A DNA stretch of 64,000 bases, from the NCBI GenBank assembly GCA_963971405.1, contig OZ020484.1, positions 19,840,001-19,904,000 of the forward strand, written 5' to 3'. This document shows, piece after piece, positions 11,994 to 22,936 of this stretch. This stretch comes from Psococerastis gibbosa (taxonomy: Eukaryota; Arthropoda; Insecta; Psocodea; Psocidae). Each line of letters begins with the position of its first letter. Positions within the stretch are counted from its first letter, which is position 1. The notes beneath the pieces were generated by a model. It saw only the letters and a list, made by a program, of their open reading frames with translations. It was not told the DNA's origin and made no database searches. The translations under genes were made by a program, and so were the position numbers.

Positions 11994-12048
11994 ATGTCTT
12001 CAGCGCAATTAAGTTTCAATTTTATCGCAACTCTCAACAATTTTAGAG
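11994..12048 (+). CDS. candidate first coding exon (18 codons plus one base)
   Basis: An ATG opens MSSAQLSFNFIATLNNFR and runs, still open, into AGAG|GTAGGTAC, a fair splice donor at 12049. Phase would be 1. I found no matching acceptor exon and do not recognise the sequence. With so short a frame chance is a serious alternative. Confidence 0.22.
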
Positions 12049-12946
12049 GTAGGTACTGGTTTTGGGTGATATTTTTTATCCTAGGTCCATGATAGTCTTT
12101 ACTGCAGCCTTTTCTTTATTGTAACCCGGTTTGACTGGTTCGTCTGGAGATGAGAGAGGCTTAATCTCCCTTCGAGCTGCAGCGTCAAAGAATCAGAAGA
12201 ACAATCTACTGACTAAATACTATAATAAAATATCGTGCGCCATTTACTGACATTACTTACGACATATTTTCGACCTCTGTGAATCGATGTAAAAATTTAA
12301 GAGCGTGAGCATTGTCAGAGGGAAGTTCGGCGGCCATTCTTGAAGTTTCTACCTGAGTTAGTCACAGTCAGAAAATTTCCAGGCGCCAATGTAACGAAAA
12401 CAAACTCATTGCTTATTTAATTGATTTATCAGATTTGGCTGAGAGAAATCGTATTCTTCGTGCTCCTCTCTCACCAGCATCAACTTTTAAGTTTTAAGTC
12501 GGATGAAACTTTTGCAAGTAGTATGGTTTCCTTTTTCTTTAATCTCATTGATGGAAACTTTAGGTGTACGGTGCCTAGACAATAAATTGACAACGCAATT
12601 GTTGGCGAACTTCAGACTTGAATGTTTCCATTGTTCATCTCTTATTTTGCAAGGCTACATAAAGTGTATATTAAGAGAATAATGAGAAATCAGTACAATG
12701 GCTAATTAGTTATAGTGTGGCACGACCCATGGTGCACTTGTGTGAGAGCTTAGTGCAAGTCAGCAGTCTGAGTGTGGAAAGAGGCTGTGCACCCCCCCCC
12801 CCCTGTAATTAGGGACCACATTGATCAGCGTGACCACACTGCCATCCCCAGATGACTCGGCGTTTCTCCCCTGCCTCTGGCGGTATGGAGGCCGGAGAGA
12901 CAGAAGGTCGTCTGCTATATTTTATACATAATGCATCAATAGCAAT
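12049..12946. other. no gene recognised
   Basis: Anonymous sequence with a C run near 12790-12803. The part 12720-12920 is more GC-rich, but I see no open frame with family features. Confidence 0.3.
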
Positions 12947-13638
12947 CAGTGGCGTAGCGAAGGGGAGGGGGGTCACCTTGGTCCGGACCCCCCCCCCCCA
13001 AATTTAGCAAAACAGTAAATTTTTCAGATATTTGTTTTTAAAAAATCCCCGAGGAGACCCCAGTCCCCCTCTTCCCGGTTTTTTTAATAAAGTTATCGTT
13101 TACAAAATCAAAATTTTTTGCCAACAAACTATTTCAGGCCTATCTTTTAAAAAACATTCCCCGGGGTAGCGCCCGGGCCCCCCTTGTTAGCTGTAAATTC
13201 CACTATTTTGGGCCTATTCTTTTTCAAAATACTTCCCCCGGGGGAGACCCCCGGGCCCCCCTTTCTTGCAATAGGTCTACTATTCTTCGGCTGTACAACC
13301 TAATCATTATTAGAATACGTTACAAGCCCATATACATCAAAATGTGTAAAACTCCACAATTTCAGGCCTATTTTTTTCTTTTTCAAAAACCTTCCCCGGG
13401 GGGGGGGAAGACCCCTTCGGCACCCCGGAACTTAAGATCATGCCCCTAATTAGAAAATGCGTACGTCCATGAAACGGCTTTCCTCTTTTTCTACTATTTT
13501 ACGAAAATACGGGGGAGGGGGAGCGCCAAATGAAACACCACCCCATTCTAGAACCTATCGTAAGCGGGCAAACCTTACGCATTGATGTTGCATGAAAACT
13601 GGACCCCCTCCCAAAAAACAATTCTGGCTACGCCGCTG
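12947..13638. mobile_element. non-autonomous hAT element, 692 bp, with 8-bp target duplication
   Basis: Left end CAGTGGCGTAGCGAAGG and right end complementary to CAGCGGCGTAGCCAG. ATAGCAAT flanks both sides exactly (12939-12946 and 13639-13646). Inside there are repeated blocks of CCCCGGG...CCCGGGCCCC type separated by AT-rich text, and long C runs. No transposase frame is present, so it would need a hAT transposase supplied in trans. Confidence 0.88.
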
Positions 13639-13763
13639 ATAGCAATAGCTAACAATGACCATGCATTGTACAAAGTGTACATTCTTTAATAGTCTCTACC
13701 AACACTATAAAATGCTTTTATTAACTAAAAAGGCTTACATGAAATAGCTAGGTTATTGTATCG

Positions 13764-13935
13764 GCTTCGATAGCAAGGTGGTAGCGTGCTTGTTCTTGTG
13801 CAAGGCATTACCCGCCATGCAATCGGAGACGTGTCGTAACTCAGCACAAGTATTAATTTACTCATTGAGGCGACTGAAGAGGTCAATCGGATAGCCTACA
13901 TTCATTAAATTGTTTGCATGCGATTAACCTTTAAA
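13764..13935 (+). repeat. dispersed repeat family Y, uninterrupted copy
   Basis: The segment from TCGATAGCAAGGTGGTAGCG through GAGGCGACTGAAGAGGTCAA to TTTGCATGCGATTAACC is shared with 46577-47665 (interrupted by a hAT), 26020-26560 (minus, interrupted by a MITE), 27405-27540 and, in part, 59590-59650 (minus). Its head has a tRNA-like look (GTGGTAGCGTGCTTG) but no clear B box, so SINE origin is only a guess. Confidence 0.65.
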
Positions 13936-14632
13936 AAACAAAAAACAAAATGATTTCGAAAGACCTTTTCCGTTATCATACCACATTACAAGTTTCTCCT
14001 TAGTCAGCAAACCACTGTCACCGCCACTCACCGGTTGATCAATCCATTGAATCAAGAAATTGAATTAGTGTGACCCATATTTGACTTTAAGGAGACGTAG
14101 GAACAGGTTGGTCCGTAAGTCCAAATGCAGGAAATACAGGGCTTAAGCTAAGATACGGGATACAATAAGTTCTGACATTTTTTGCCCCCCCCCCCCCAAT
14201 TGAAATCCTATTGTGGGGGGGGCCAAACTGTTTTTTTGCCCGAGGCCCACTAATACTCTCAATGGCCGTGTTGGCATTGCCAACGAAATATTTGTGTTTG
14301 CAGACCCCTATTTTGAACCGATATAAGTGAAGCTTAAAATCATTTACGGTGAGTAGCAGGTTATTTGCTGCGAAAATAGCGAAATAGCTATAAAGCGGAA
14401 TTAAACTGACTTGTGAAATACGGCTACACTTGCCGATGCGTGGGGAGGGGGGCGAGAGGCAAGATTTACGGTAATGTCGTCTGCATGAGTCGAGCAAAAT
14501 TTAGGGCTAACGACTGGATTCGACGCTATGAGCCACTCACGCCTGACTGTTAAAATAAGGTATACAACAGCTAAGAGCAAAAGTTACGATAAGACTAGTA
14601 TACACAATAAACTTAATAAGACTTAATAATAA

Positions 14633-14785
14633 TGGCTTTTTGTTACTATATTACTAAGCGCTACCCAGCTGAGTTAAGGCTATAAAGCCTTCTCTTATAC
14701 TCAACTAGGAAGGCCCGGGACCGCCTGCTTTATATGCCCTCCGAAGCATGGCCAGAAAATGTTGCCAGTGTGGGACCCGAAACAA
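14633..14785 (-). mobile_element. tRNA-derived SINE, truncated copy
   Basis: Read on the minus strand it has the GGCCATGCTTCGGAGGGC body, the AGGCGGTCC segment, the AGGCTTTATAGCC segment and the terminal TAGTAACAAAAAGCC stretch. The head with the B box is lost apart from a scrambled GGGTCCCACACTGG. Confidence 0.75.
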
Positions 14786-14844
14786 AAACCTAATAAAATA
14801 ATAATAAATAAAGGAATAATTAAAAATACTAAATTTTTTTCGGT

Positions 14845-15016
14845 GGCTATTCCACTTGTCAATATTCCGTCATTTGTGCATCAATAATTGATGAGATCTT
14901 TGTTTTAAGGAGACTATTATGTAAATACTTAACTTACCTATTATAAATTAAGTTATGATATGGTAGAGACTTATTATTGATGCATAAATGACGGAATATT
15001 GACGAGTGGAATCGCC
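14845..15016. mobile_element. MITE with long terminal inverted repeats, 172 bp
   Basis: GGCTATTCCACTTGTCAATATTCCGTCATTTgtgCATCAATAAT-type left arm pairs with the right arm TGATGCATAAATGACGGAAT...GTGGAATCGCC over about 45 bp. The AAGGAGACTATTATGT stretch at 14909-14924 is also the terminal motif of the foldback element at 16764. A longer relative lies at about 42930-43337. Confidence 0.75.
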
Positions 15017-16583
15017 GCCTTCGCAAAGCATAGCAATAATTTAAAAACAAAAACACTTTAACGCGAAAATTTGACAATTTTAATGTATTACGTTGGCAAT
15101 TTCTGTGTCTTGGATTGTTCTTTTGTCAATGTTCATGTTTGAATCAGCACGGCAATCATGGATATTTATATCTTAACGTTTTTGGGGTTCTACGCCTCCA
15201 CAACCCCCCCCCCCCCTTGAATTCGGTAATTTACGCCAATGTTCTTCCTGTATAGTGTTGGAACATGAGGCAGCCGCACGAAGTTTTGAACATATTGAAT
15301 AACTCTACAACGGCTTAGTGAAGTGATGAGAACAATATGAAAGTTGCTACAAGGATGGGGTTACGACAAAGTTGCCAATCAAGATTTCCGTAGTAAAATA
15401 TAATCTACTACAGTAGATTATCCCCAAAGAGGATGAGACACAAGAACAAAGTTTGATTGGTCTCAGACACAGAGTTCTTCTTCTTACAGGAGAAAGGTTT
15501 CATCTAATTTTCTACAAAGCCTAAGTTTTATCAACTATCGTGCAAAACTCTTAAAAGGCAAACTCCACAAGATTATATTGTATGTAAACTATACTTTGTA
15601 CTCATTAGCTGACCAAAAGGGTGTTAGGGAGAAATTGAAAATATTCAAATAATGTCAAAGTTGGAGAGCAAATTGTCCATTGGCAAGAGTGTGTTTTAGT
15701 GTGTTGCGGTCATTGAGTTAAACTACTATATAGCGCCGTATATTGTTCCTTCAATGAATCCAGGCCTTGAGTTCTATATACAAGTTCAAAATATATTTTT
15801 GGCGGGCTCGAATGTCTTATATATATACTAAATGGAACTCTATCCAGACCAATATCTCTTCAGGAAAGCTTTTTATACAGTCAATGAGATCCTAACACAA
15901 TGACATCATTAATTAATCCTGACTATATGGCGATTTTGCTTTATACTTTAAAGGTACGAGTATTACATCAATTTTTAATCATTAGGCACCTGTAGGTGCG
16001 TGTATATTGTATGTATATGCTACGTAACATAATTGACTGCACTGGACCTAAAAATGAGTGAATATTGCGTTAAAAAAGTACTAGTAGCTTACCCGTTTTC
16101 ATTAAGTTTTCTGATTATCTTTAAGAAAATTTAACTTTAGTTGTAGACCTACCTAGTTACTGTAGGTTACGAATTAAAGTAAAACGCATTTTAAAATCCA
16201 ACTTGCCTTTTTATTTATTTCTTTACAACTCGTTTATTTGGCACTCCAAGCCATTAACAACTTACGAGGAAGAATTCACAATTGGAATCTAATTATTTAT
16301 TGAAAAGGTGAGGAAAAAATTCACAACTCCTCTCCATTGGACCTGAATTCACCCCCCCCCCCCCCCCCCCCGTCCCATAACAGTTCTTTCTCTGGTACAG
16401 AACTCATTTCCTTCAGGGATTATTTACCATTGGCTTTTAACTAGGTATGTACTACTATTGTACTGCTGTATGGTTTTCAGTGCCCATAACAGTTTCTGGA
16501 CAAAATAGGCTACATAAACCAGTAACCTATGCACTGAATAAGGTACAACAGTTTAAAAAATAATAATATTAATAAAGAATTTT
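15017..16583. other. no gene recognised; C-run rich
   Basis: C runs lie near 15204-15218 and at 16352-16371 (20 C). No open frame of interest and no shared repeat recognised. Confidence 0.35.
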
Positions 16584-16660
16584 TGTTCTATTACTATGCC
16601 AACCTAGCAGAGTTAGGACTATAAAGCCCTCTCTCACACACATTTCAAGTAGGCTTTCTT
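16584..16660 (-). mobile_element. tRNA-derived SINE, 3' fragment
   Basis: On the minus strand: GAGAGAGGGCTTTATAGTCC, CTCTGCTAGGTTGGCATAGTAATAGAACAAAAA. This matches only the 3' half of the SINE body. Confidence 0.65.
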
Positions 16661-16763
16661 GAGTATGTTTATTGATGTAGAAGCACGCATTTCAGTGGGC
16701 ATTGAGTTGAGTTCTGGTTGACACTACGGGTTATCAATATGAAAACACGTATGTACGCTAATA

Positions 16764-16983
16764 CTTATTGTTAAAATTAACTTTGTATAGTTTTACGAAT
16801 AAAATTAAATTAAAAATTCACAACCGGTTTCAGCTCAAGCCATCGTCATCGTCACTTGACGATGGCGTGAGCCGAAACCGGTTGTGAATTTTTAATTTAA
16901 TTTTATTTGTAAAACTATACAAAGTTAATTTTAACAATGAGTGACAGCAAGTTTTACAAAGTTACTAAGGAGACTATTATGTT
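16764..16983. mobile_element. foldback element with 12-bp target duplication, copy 1 (220 bp)
   Basis: Nearly the whole element pairs with itself: the arm TAAAATTAACTTTGTATAG...CACAACCGGTTTC and its complement surround a short GATGGC/GCCATC loop near 16840-16870. TGTACGCTAATA is found on both sides exactly (16752-16763 and 16984-16995). An asymmetric tail (GTGACAGCAAGTTTTACAAAG, then GGAGACTATTATGT) follows the right arm. The second copy at 24763 has the same tail and a different 12-bp duplication. Confidence 0.85.
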
Positions 16984-17340
16984 TGTACGCTAATAGCCCG
17001 TGCGCTACTCGCACTCTACTCTACCCACCACCCCTGCACTAGTAAGAGGGAGTGAAATTACCCCTTTTACCGTTCCATAAGACCACTAAATACCCTTACA
17101 ATAACCCCGAATGACAAACGACCAAAACTAACATAAAACTATCATAATTGTCGGAAATTTGTTATGATGAATATTTCACATAGTTCCGGCCCTCATTTCG
17201 AAATTGTTTAATGAAAGTTACGGAGGGGGAGAAGGGAGGGGGGGAGGGAAAGTTGGCTAATGATATCCCCAGGTCAATCCCTAGGGACTCTGTAGGGGTT
17301 GACGATTTAAAATTGATGTCTTTTAAAATATACCTTCTCC

Positions 17341-17600
17341 TGTATGCCTATAATGTACAGCGTATTGTAGGAATGTACATGTAGTTCCACAAACAAATTC
17401 GGAAATGTTAGAGAAGAAACTCGAACAATGATTTTTTTTCATTTTTGAATCATTGATCATTGATTGGTATCTGTATACCTATAATGTAAAGCGTATTGTA
17501 GGTGTGTACAATATGTAGCTCCACAAACAAATTCGGAAATGTTAAAGAAGAAAGCGAACAATGGTGGATTTTTGCACTTTTGAAAGATTGATTGATTGGT
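17341..17600. repeat. tandem duplication, about 131-bp unit, two copies
   Basis: TGTATGCCTATAATGTACAGCG... CCACAAACAAATTCGGAAATG ... GATTGGTAT (17341-17471) is repeated with mismatches from 17472. The 92-codon minus-strand ORF over it shows no family features. Confidence 0.8.
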
Positions 17601-18166
17601 ATTTGTATATATTGTATGAAACGAAGTCTAGTTAGTATTGACCACCAAATGACAGACAGTAGAGTACAGTACAGACACTCTGGTGGCCGAAGACGAGTTG
17701 GCTGAAGCAACGGCTGCAAGAAGGGCACACAGAGTAGCCCTTCGGCGCTAAAGCTCGCCTAATGTAATATATAAAGACACTTACTTGTACAACACTGGGC
17801 ACCGTATCAAATAATAATAATAATTCTAGTATCTTCTTTTTTTAAATTAAATTTAGGCGCGGGACCCTTTCGAGTATTTGCGCCCATCGGTGTGTGTGTG
17901 TGCGGAGGTGTTAACTTATTTGGTTATTTCTCAATTGTTTTTTACATTTGTGAGACTAAAGATGAAGTGCCCCCTCATGCCAAGGTAGCACTCAACAATA
18001 TTATACATTATATTCAATGCCAATGTAGTCCATACATGTGTAGTATGTTGTGGGACAAAACAAACGGGAGCGGGTAAATTGAAATTAATATTTTTTTTAT
18101 TCGTTTTAATAATGTTATTAAATTCCAAAATTAAGTTTAGCTAAAAGTATCGCGACTTGACTGTTA

Positions 18167-18427
18167 GGCCCGGTACACACGGATGATTGATTCCGAATTA
18201 ACGAGTTGCTGGCGCATTTCTTTCATTGTAGCAGAAGATATCCGGTCAACTACTTGACGATTTCGGAAGCTCGCGTGAAGCCGACCCGACCTCACGAAAT
18301 GTCACGGTTTTCTCCTACACAGATCATAGAAATCCTTTTCTGAAGCAGACTCTGTCTGCACCAAATATTCACCCCTACATTGGAAAAGACAATATCTCGT
18401 GCTACAATCGCCCGTGTGTAGCGGGTC
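18167..18427. mobile_element. MITE, 261 bp, TTA target duplication
   Basis: Left end GGCCCGGTACACACGGATGATT; right end complementary to GACCCGCTACACACGGGCGATT. TTA flanks both sides (18164-18166 and 18428-18430). A 3-bp TWA duplication with GG-starting inverted repeats fits PIF/Harbinger-type MITEs. Confidence 0.75.
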
Positions 18428-18489
18428 TTAGGCGTGCGAAGTTCGCCGGACCCTCTAGTACTGATATACAGTATATCATATACTGTGAA

Positions 18490-18792
18490 GTACAAAACCC
18501 TTACTTACTTACTTACTAGCCAACGCCCACCCTTGGCATGTCGGCCGTTAGGTGACGCGCTGACCAGTAGCGACGTGCGATCTTTTCGAACTCGTCTTCA
18601 TTTGTCGGCGTGTGGTCGATCGCCGGGCATGACGCGAGGTGTTCAGCGTCCATCCGGGGGTGTCCACATAGGTCGCATGCGCAGGAATCGCGGACTCCAA
18701 TGCGGTTGAGGTGTGCAGCGAGGTAGTCGTGGCCCGTCGTAGTCCTGAACGCCGCAACACTGATGGCCCTGGGTAGACTGTGTGGGATTGGA
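18490..18792 (-). pseudogene. LINE (non-LTR retrotransposon) ORF2 C-terminus with (GTAA)n tail
   Basis: On the minus strand an open frame runs from about 18792 to a TAG at 18516-18518. It holds the typical LINE C-terminal pattern: PRAISVAAFRTTTGHDYLAAHL, then a CACDLCGHP zinc knuckle with DAEHLASCPAI. Everything upstream is missing, as expected of 5'-truncated insertion. Immediately after the stop comes (GTAA)4, so this family has essentially no 3' UTR. A 5'-truncated stub with the same end lies at 41263. Confidence 0.85.
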
Positions 18793-19390
18793 TTTTAAAT
18801 TAGCTTCTACCAGGGCTTTCCTGCACTGGCTTCAGTGTTTTGCCTCTGGATCCATGCTTTTATATTCTGCCTGTTGGCGGATTTAGCAGAGGAGTAGGAT
18901 TGAGCGCAGGATGGTTGCTGGAGGGTTGTGCCGTTTTTTGCCAGTACAAAATACAAAGTACATAACCCACCTCTCCTACACAATATTACTGGGTTTCATT
19001 TTGTAGAGCAGCAGTAAAGTGAAATGAGGAATAAAGTCATGAATTTTATAATAAGCTCATCATGACACTGTAAAGTTTAGTGATGGAATTGTGACAGTTC
19101 CCTCATCAGCATAAAACTGAAATGCATTATTATTTTGACATTTGCGTTGCTGATTTGCACCTATTTAAACCAATGATGTAATGGAAGATATGACAACACG
19201 ACTGACTCTAAATTATCCAACACTGACATTATTAATAAGTCCAGTGCTGTTTAGGAGGCCTTACCGTACTTTACGTCATTATGTGCATCAATTAAACAAA
19301 GAAAATTTTATTTCAGTAGTCGTAGATTCATAATCGTTTTGTGGCGACTTTCCAACCACTGTATGATTATTACAATTGTATTTTTTTTTT
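18793..19390. other. no gene recognised
   Basis: No ORF or repeat that I can support. A poly-T run sits at about 19380-19392 beside the family Z copy. Confidence 0.3.
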
Positions 19391-19394
19391 TTTA

Positions 19395-19620
19395 GGTATT
19401 TTTATGGCCCTAATCCCATAATGACGACGACCCCATGGATTTCGGACGGTGTTTGTATTGTTCCCATATGAATGTTTGGCCATTGGCAAACTGGTATACG
19501 TTCTTGATGTCAACCTACACCGGCTAAAGAGATAATGGACAAGCTGAGACAAGCTTACCATTGACGCAAAGAAACAGGCGAAAGTATGACTTAACCAAGT
19601 TCCTACAGATATGAAAAACA
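19395..19620 (-). repeat. dispersed repeat family Z, single copy
   Basis: The reverse complement matches 6440-6650 over some 200 bp, including TCAATGGTAAGCTTGT, CCGGTGTAGGTTGACATC and CCAATGGCCAAA. The 83-codon minus-strand frame is not preserved in the 6.5 kb copy, so I do not call it a gene. Confidence 0.65.
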
Positions 19621-19782
19621 TATTAATTACATTGCTGTTTGGGACATCATACCGTACTTTACGTCATTACGTGCTTCAATTAAACAAAGAAAACATTTAC
19701 TTGCAAAACATGCATACAGTACGTACACATGTATTAGTGAACGACTGGGAGAAGTGACCGAAACCATTTTGTTTAGCTTGTC

Positions 19783-19784
<2 letters not shown>

Positions 19785-19814
<30 letters not shown>
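19785..19814. repeat. poly-T tract of about 30 bases
   Basis: Uninterrupted T run. It could be a retroposon tail on the minus strand, but no body is recognised next to it. Confidence 0.7.
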
Positions 19815-19817
<3 letters not shown>

Positions 19818-20189
19818 GAGCAAGCGACTGTCTCAAAGGAAATACTGACAGATAAGGAAGAGCGGAAGAAGGGTCACTTTTTTGGACGACAATGGGGGCC
19901 GCAGCGATTGTATTGGACAGGTGTCGGAAAGGGAAATACTCCCCCCCCCCCCCCCAGCTGATAAGCCGCAGCTCACATCATCGCTGACTTGCTCTCCCTT
20001 CACTCGTAACTGCCCTAAAAATCGGAAAAAAATGGATAGAAATTTTATGCCATACGTGATCAAGATTTTAATATTATTTAATTACTTATTCCTTTTTTTT
20101 ATACAAAAATTTAAGCTTGAAAATTCCAACAAATATGAAAATCCACAAATTACGGGGCAGAACCAAAACTTTGCTTGGGAACATCTGAA

Positions 20190-20580
20190 CATCTGAACCA
20201 TACCTGAAGTTGGAAAGCATCGATAGAAAGATTCCACAGAAAAATTATTTTCTTCGTAATTTTAATTTTAAAGTTTTTTTTGTCACCAGAACGAAACTAT
20301 CAAGGGGTATGTGTATTTGAAGAAAATCGGTGGAGCGATTTTTGAGAAAACATTTTTTAGCCGGATTTTTTTTGAAAGAACATATGGTCCCGAGATATGA
20401 TTTTTGTAAACTTGCGTGCAAAATTTCATCAAAATCCACTGAGAAGTCTGGCAACAAATCGATGAACAGACAGGCAGACAGAGATACCGTAAAACCGGTT
20501 GGGTTCCTGGAACCTCAAAACGTGTAAATCCGTTGAAATTTCGGAATTGAACATTTCGACCACCACAAAGCGTAAGCGTT
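20190..20580 (+). repeat. dispersed repeat family X, copy 1
   Basis: Landmarks in order: GAAAGCATCGATAGAAAGATTCC, ACTATCAAGGGGTA, GGAGCGATTTTTGAGAAA, GGTCCCGAGATATGATTTTTGTAAAC, AAATTTCATCAAAAT, an AGACAGGCAGACAGA stretch, then CGTGTAAATCCGTTGAAAT and TTTCGACCACCACAAAGC. The same order is found at 27815-28300, and on the minus strand at 45430-46330 and 47733-47930. Frames across it are short and not conserved. Confidence 0.8.
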
Positions 20581-21196
20581 CCTTAAATACTAGTTAACGT
20601 ACAAATAGGAAAGTAATAATATCCTAATTTTTGTGTTGGAGGGTTAAGATTGCCCGAAGCCCACTAATTCTCTAATTCTGCAGTACGTATACCAAGCTTA
20701 TTCCTTTCTGAATTGCGGAAAGTTGGAAGAAAATCAAGAGTTGAATAGCCAGTGTGGATTAACAATTCCGGTTGCTTTGCCGCGCGGGCCGGAATAACAA
20801 TGTCGTGTTGTCCGGATATGCAGCAGGCTTTGCATGCCGTCCACATCCGTTTACCTTTTCTTCACAGTCATCAACATGGAATACGAGAGGGTTCACTTGC
20901 TCTGTATATATCTATTGACCACTGTCATGTGCAAATGTGCTTTCCAATCCTCACCAAGTGGAAAAGTTATAGTAGGAGTTTGAGTAGTTAGGTATAACCT
21001 ATTGTTTGATCCTTAAGCCTGGATTCATATATGTAAAGCATAAGGAAAAGCATAAAAACAAATAAATACATTCTAATATGGTTGAGGAAGATCGATGGTA
21101 TTTCTAAAACCAGTCCAAATGCTTTCTTCTATTGCTTGCTATCAAAGACCACTTTTCACAACGGCCGAATTGACACTTACTTTCTACCTTCAGACA
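20581..21196. other. no gene recognised
   Basis: ORFs 20664-20846 (minus) and 20752-20991 (plus) overlap in opposite directions and show no family features. Confidence 0.3.
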
Positions 21197-22306
21197 TGAA
21201 TGAATGAATGAATGAATTTATTAAATATAGAACAATTTAAATACAATAATTGTAAAGCCCCACATGAAGACCTGTAACAATTTACCCTACTCTAAAACTA
21301 AAGAAAAAAGAAAAAAAATCAATTAGACTTAATTTAACTTATTAAACTACACTTACATATTAATAACAGATCTCTCGTAAACACATAACAGTCTAGTCCA
21401 CTATTTCAAATAAAGATTCCACCTCTTCCCGTCTCATCAGCCATTCCCGGACGAATTTGGAAAATTTATTTATTGACAGCGACCCAGGACAAATATTAAG
21501 TAAGTTAAATAATTTTGGTGCTATATATTGGTAGGATTTGGTAAAATTTGCTATGTATGCCCTTGGTACTACAAGGTGCTCAATTCTTCTAGTATTTGCT
21601 GGTCTGGGTCTCTGTACCATGTCCCCACTGATAGAGTAAAAAATTCGCAATGTCTTGTATAAGAACAAGTGCCGCAGCGGGAATAAACCGAGAGACGCAA
21701 AGAGAGGGAATGATGGCCAAGTTCTAGGTTTTTTGACTATTGTTCTAATAAGGTATTTTTGGGTAACTACAAGTGAATTTAAATTTGTAACAAAGGTCCC
21801 ACCCCACACTTGGATACCATACGCTAACCGAGATTCACAAAGTGAGTGGTATAGTTGGATTAAAATTTTTTGAGGGCAGACCGTGCGGAGGTAAAAAAGT
21901 TGTCTTAAAAAATTTCGACATTTTCCGTTTATCGATTTTAAGTGGCTGCTCCATTTCATATCACTGTCGAAGTGGACGCCGAGTCGCAATTATACGCATG
22001 GCATCTCACTTCGAGGGGCTCATCTATACTTCCTGTTCTTAGATTGTATGGCAGAAAACAGGTTTTACTAACATTAATTGTAAGGCCATGGATTTGGAAC
22101 CAAGTGTTAAGATGTTGTAAATCCTCAGTCATAAACTTTTGTATCTCATTCCAGTCACTTGCAGAGTAGCAGAGTGCCGTGTCATCAGCGAAGCTAGTCA
22201 AAGTACATAAGTCAAATCCTAAAGATGTGATTAGATGCTCCGTGCAAAGCCAAAAACGTAAGATATTTTGATTTCGAAAAATGTCAGTAGGTAAGTCTAA
22301 ATACAA
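21197..22306 (-). pseudogene. LINE reverse transcriptase, 5'-truncated and frameshifted, with (ATTC)n tail
   Basis: Two overlapping minus-strand frames make up the end of a jockey/CR1-like ORF2. The upstream one (22306-21956) carries the catalytic FADDT box with the LTSFADDTALCYSA context. The downstream one (21989-21393) begins at LGVHFDSDMKWSSHL and has the thumb and C-terminal region (SRLAYGIQVWGG, QKYLIRTI, RHLFLYKTLRIFY). The frame changes near 21956-21990. After the stop about 170 bp of 3' UTR lead to (ATTC)5 at about 21197-21220, a typical microsatellite tail. The copy is dead: no endonuclease domain, no N-terminal RT motifs. Confidence 0.9.
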
Positions 22307-22825
22307 AACATAAATTAATCAGCCGTGTGTGATTTTTTTTTTTTAGTTTTTGAGGTAAAATAAAACATAAAAATTCTATTGTAATTGAGTAGGCCTATTG
22401 CCTTGTAAATATTAAAGTACAAACGTTTTGCAACAAATTCATGCATTAGATTAAATAAGAAGCGTTGTGAATTTCATATCATTAATTAATTAAAAAAGAT
22501 TTCAAATTTTGCGCCCGATCGCTAGGTAGTCTTCAGTTTTTTCGACATTACTATGAGGCTGACCTTGAAGACACCAAACCCTCTCTTAATATTGAAACAG
22601 TCGTTTTCTGGTTGGACTAACCGGTTAAATTGCACTTTCCAATATTTCTCAGTATCACCTTACTCGTAGTCACAGGGAGCAATCATAATTTTTCTACCGA
22701 AATGACAAGAAAATCAAGGTGGAAACGAGACGTTCCCCTAAATTAAAAGGCCCGACAAATAAAAGAGAACACAATGAACAAAAAATAAAAAGAATAGTCT
22801 CATCTTCATCTCAAGAATCTCAAAT
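22307..22825. other. upstream flank of the membrane-protein gene
   Basis: No ORF of note. It may hold the promoter of the gene at 22937 but I cannot point to a core promoter element. Confidence 0.3.
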
Positions 22826-22849
22826 GATTAGCCAACGCGTTGGCTAATC
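22826..22849. promoter_or_regulatory. perfect 24-bp palindrome upstream of the membrane-protein gene
   Basis: GATTAGCCAACG followed without spacer by its exact complement CGTTGGCTAATC, centred about 100 bp before the ATG at 22937. It could be a dimeric factor site (each half contains a reverse CCAAT-like TTGGCT) or a hairpin in the 5' UTR. Confidence 0.45.
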
Positions 22850-22936
22850 TCATGACTTCGATGACACATCACCGCAGTGATAACGTCGTGTACCCCGATA
22901 ACACTCTCACGACTTAGTCTTAACGTGGAAGTGGCC

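Noticed and set aside
17450-17728. Minus-strand 92-codon ORF
   Set aside because: It lies mostly over one unit of a 131-bp tandem duplication and is not conserved in the other unit.
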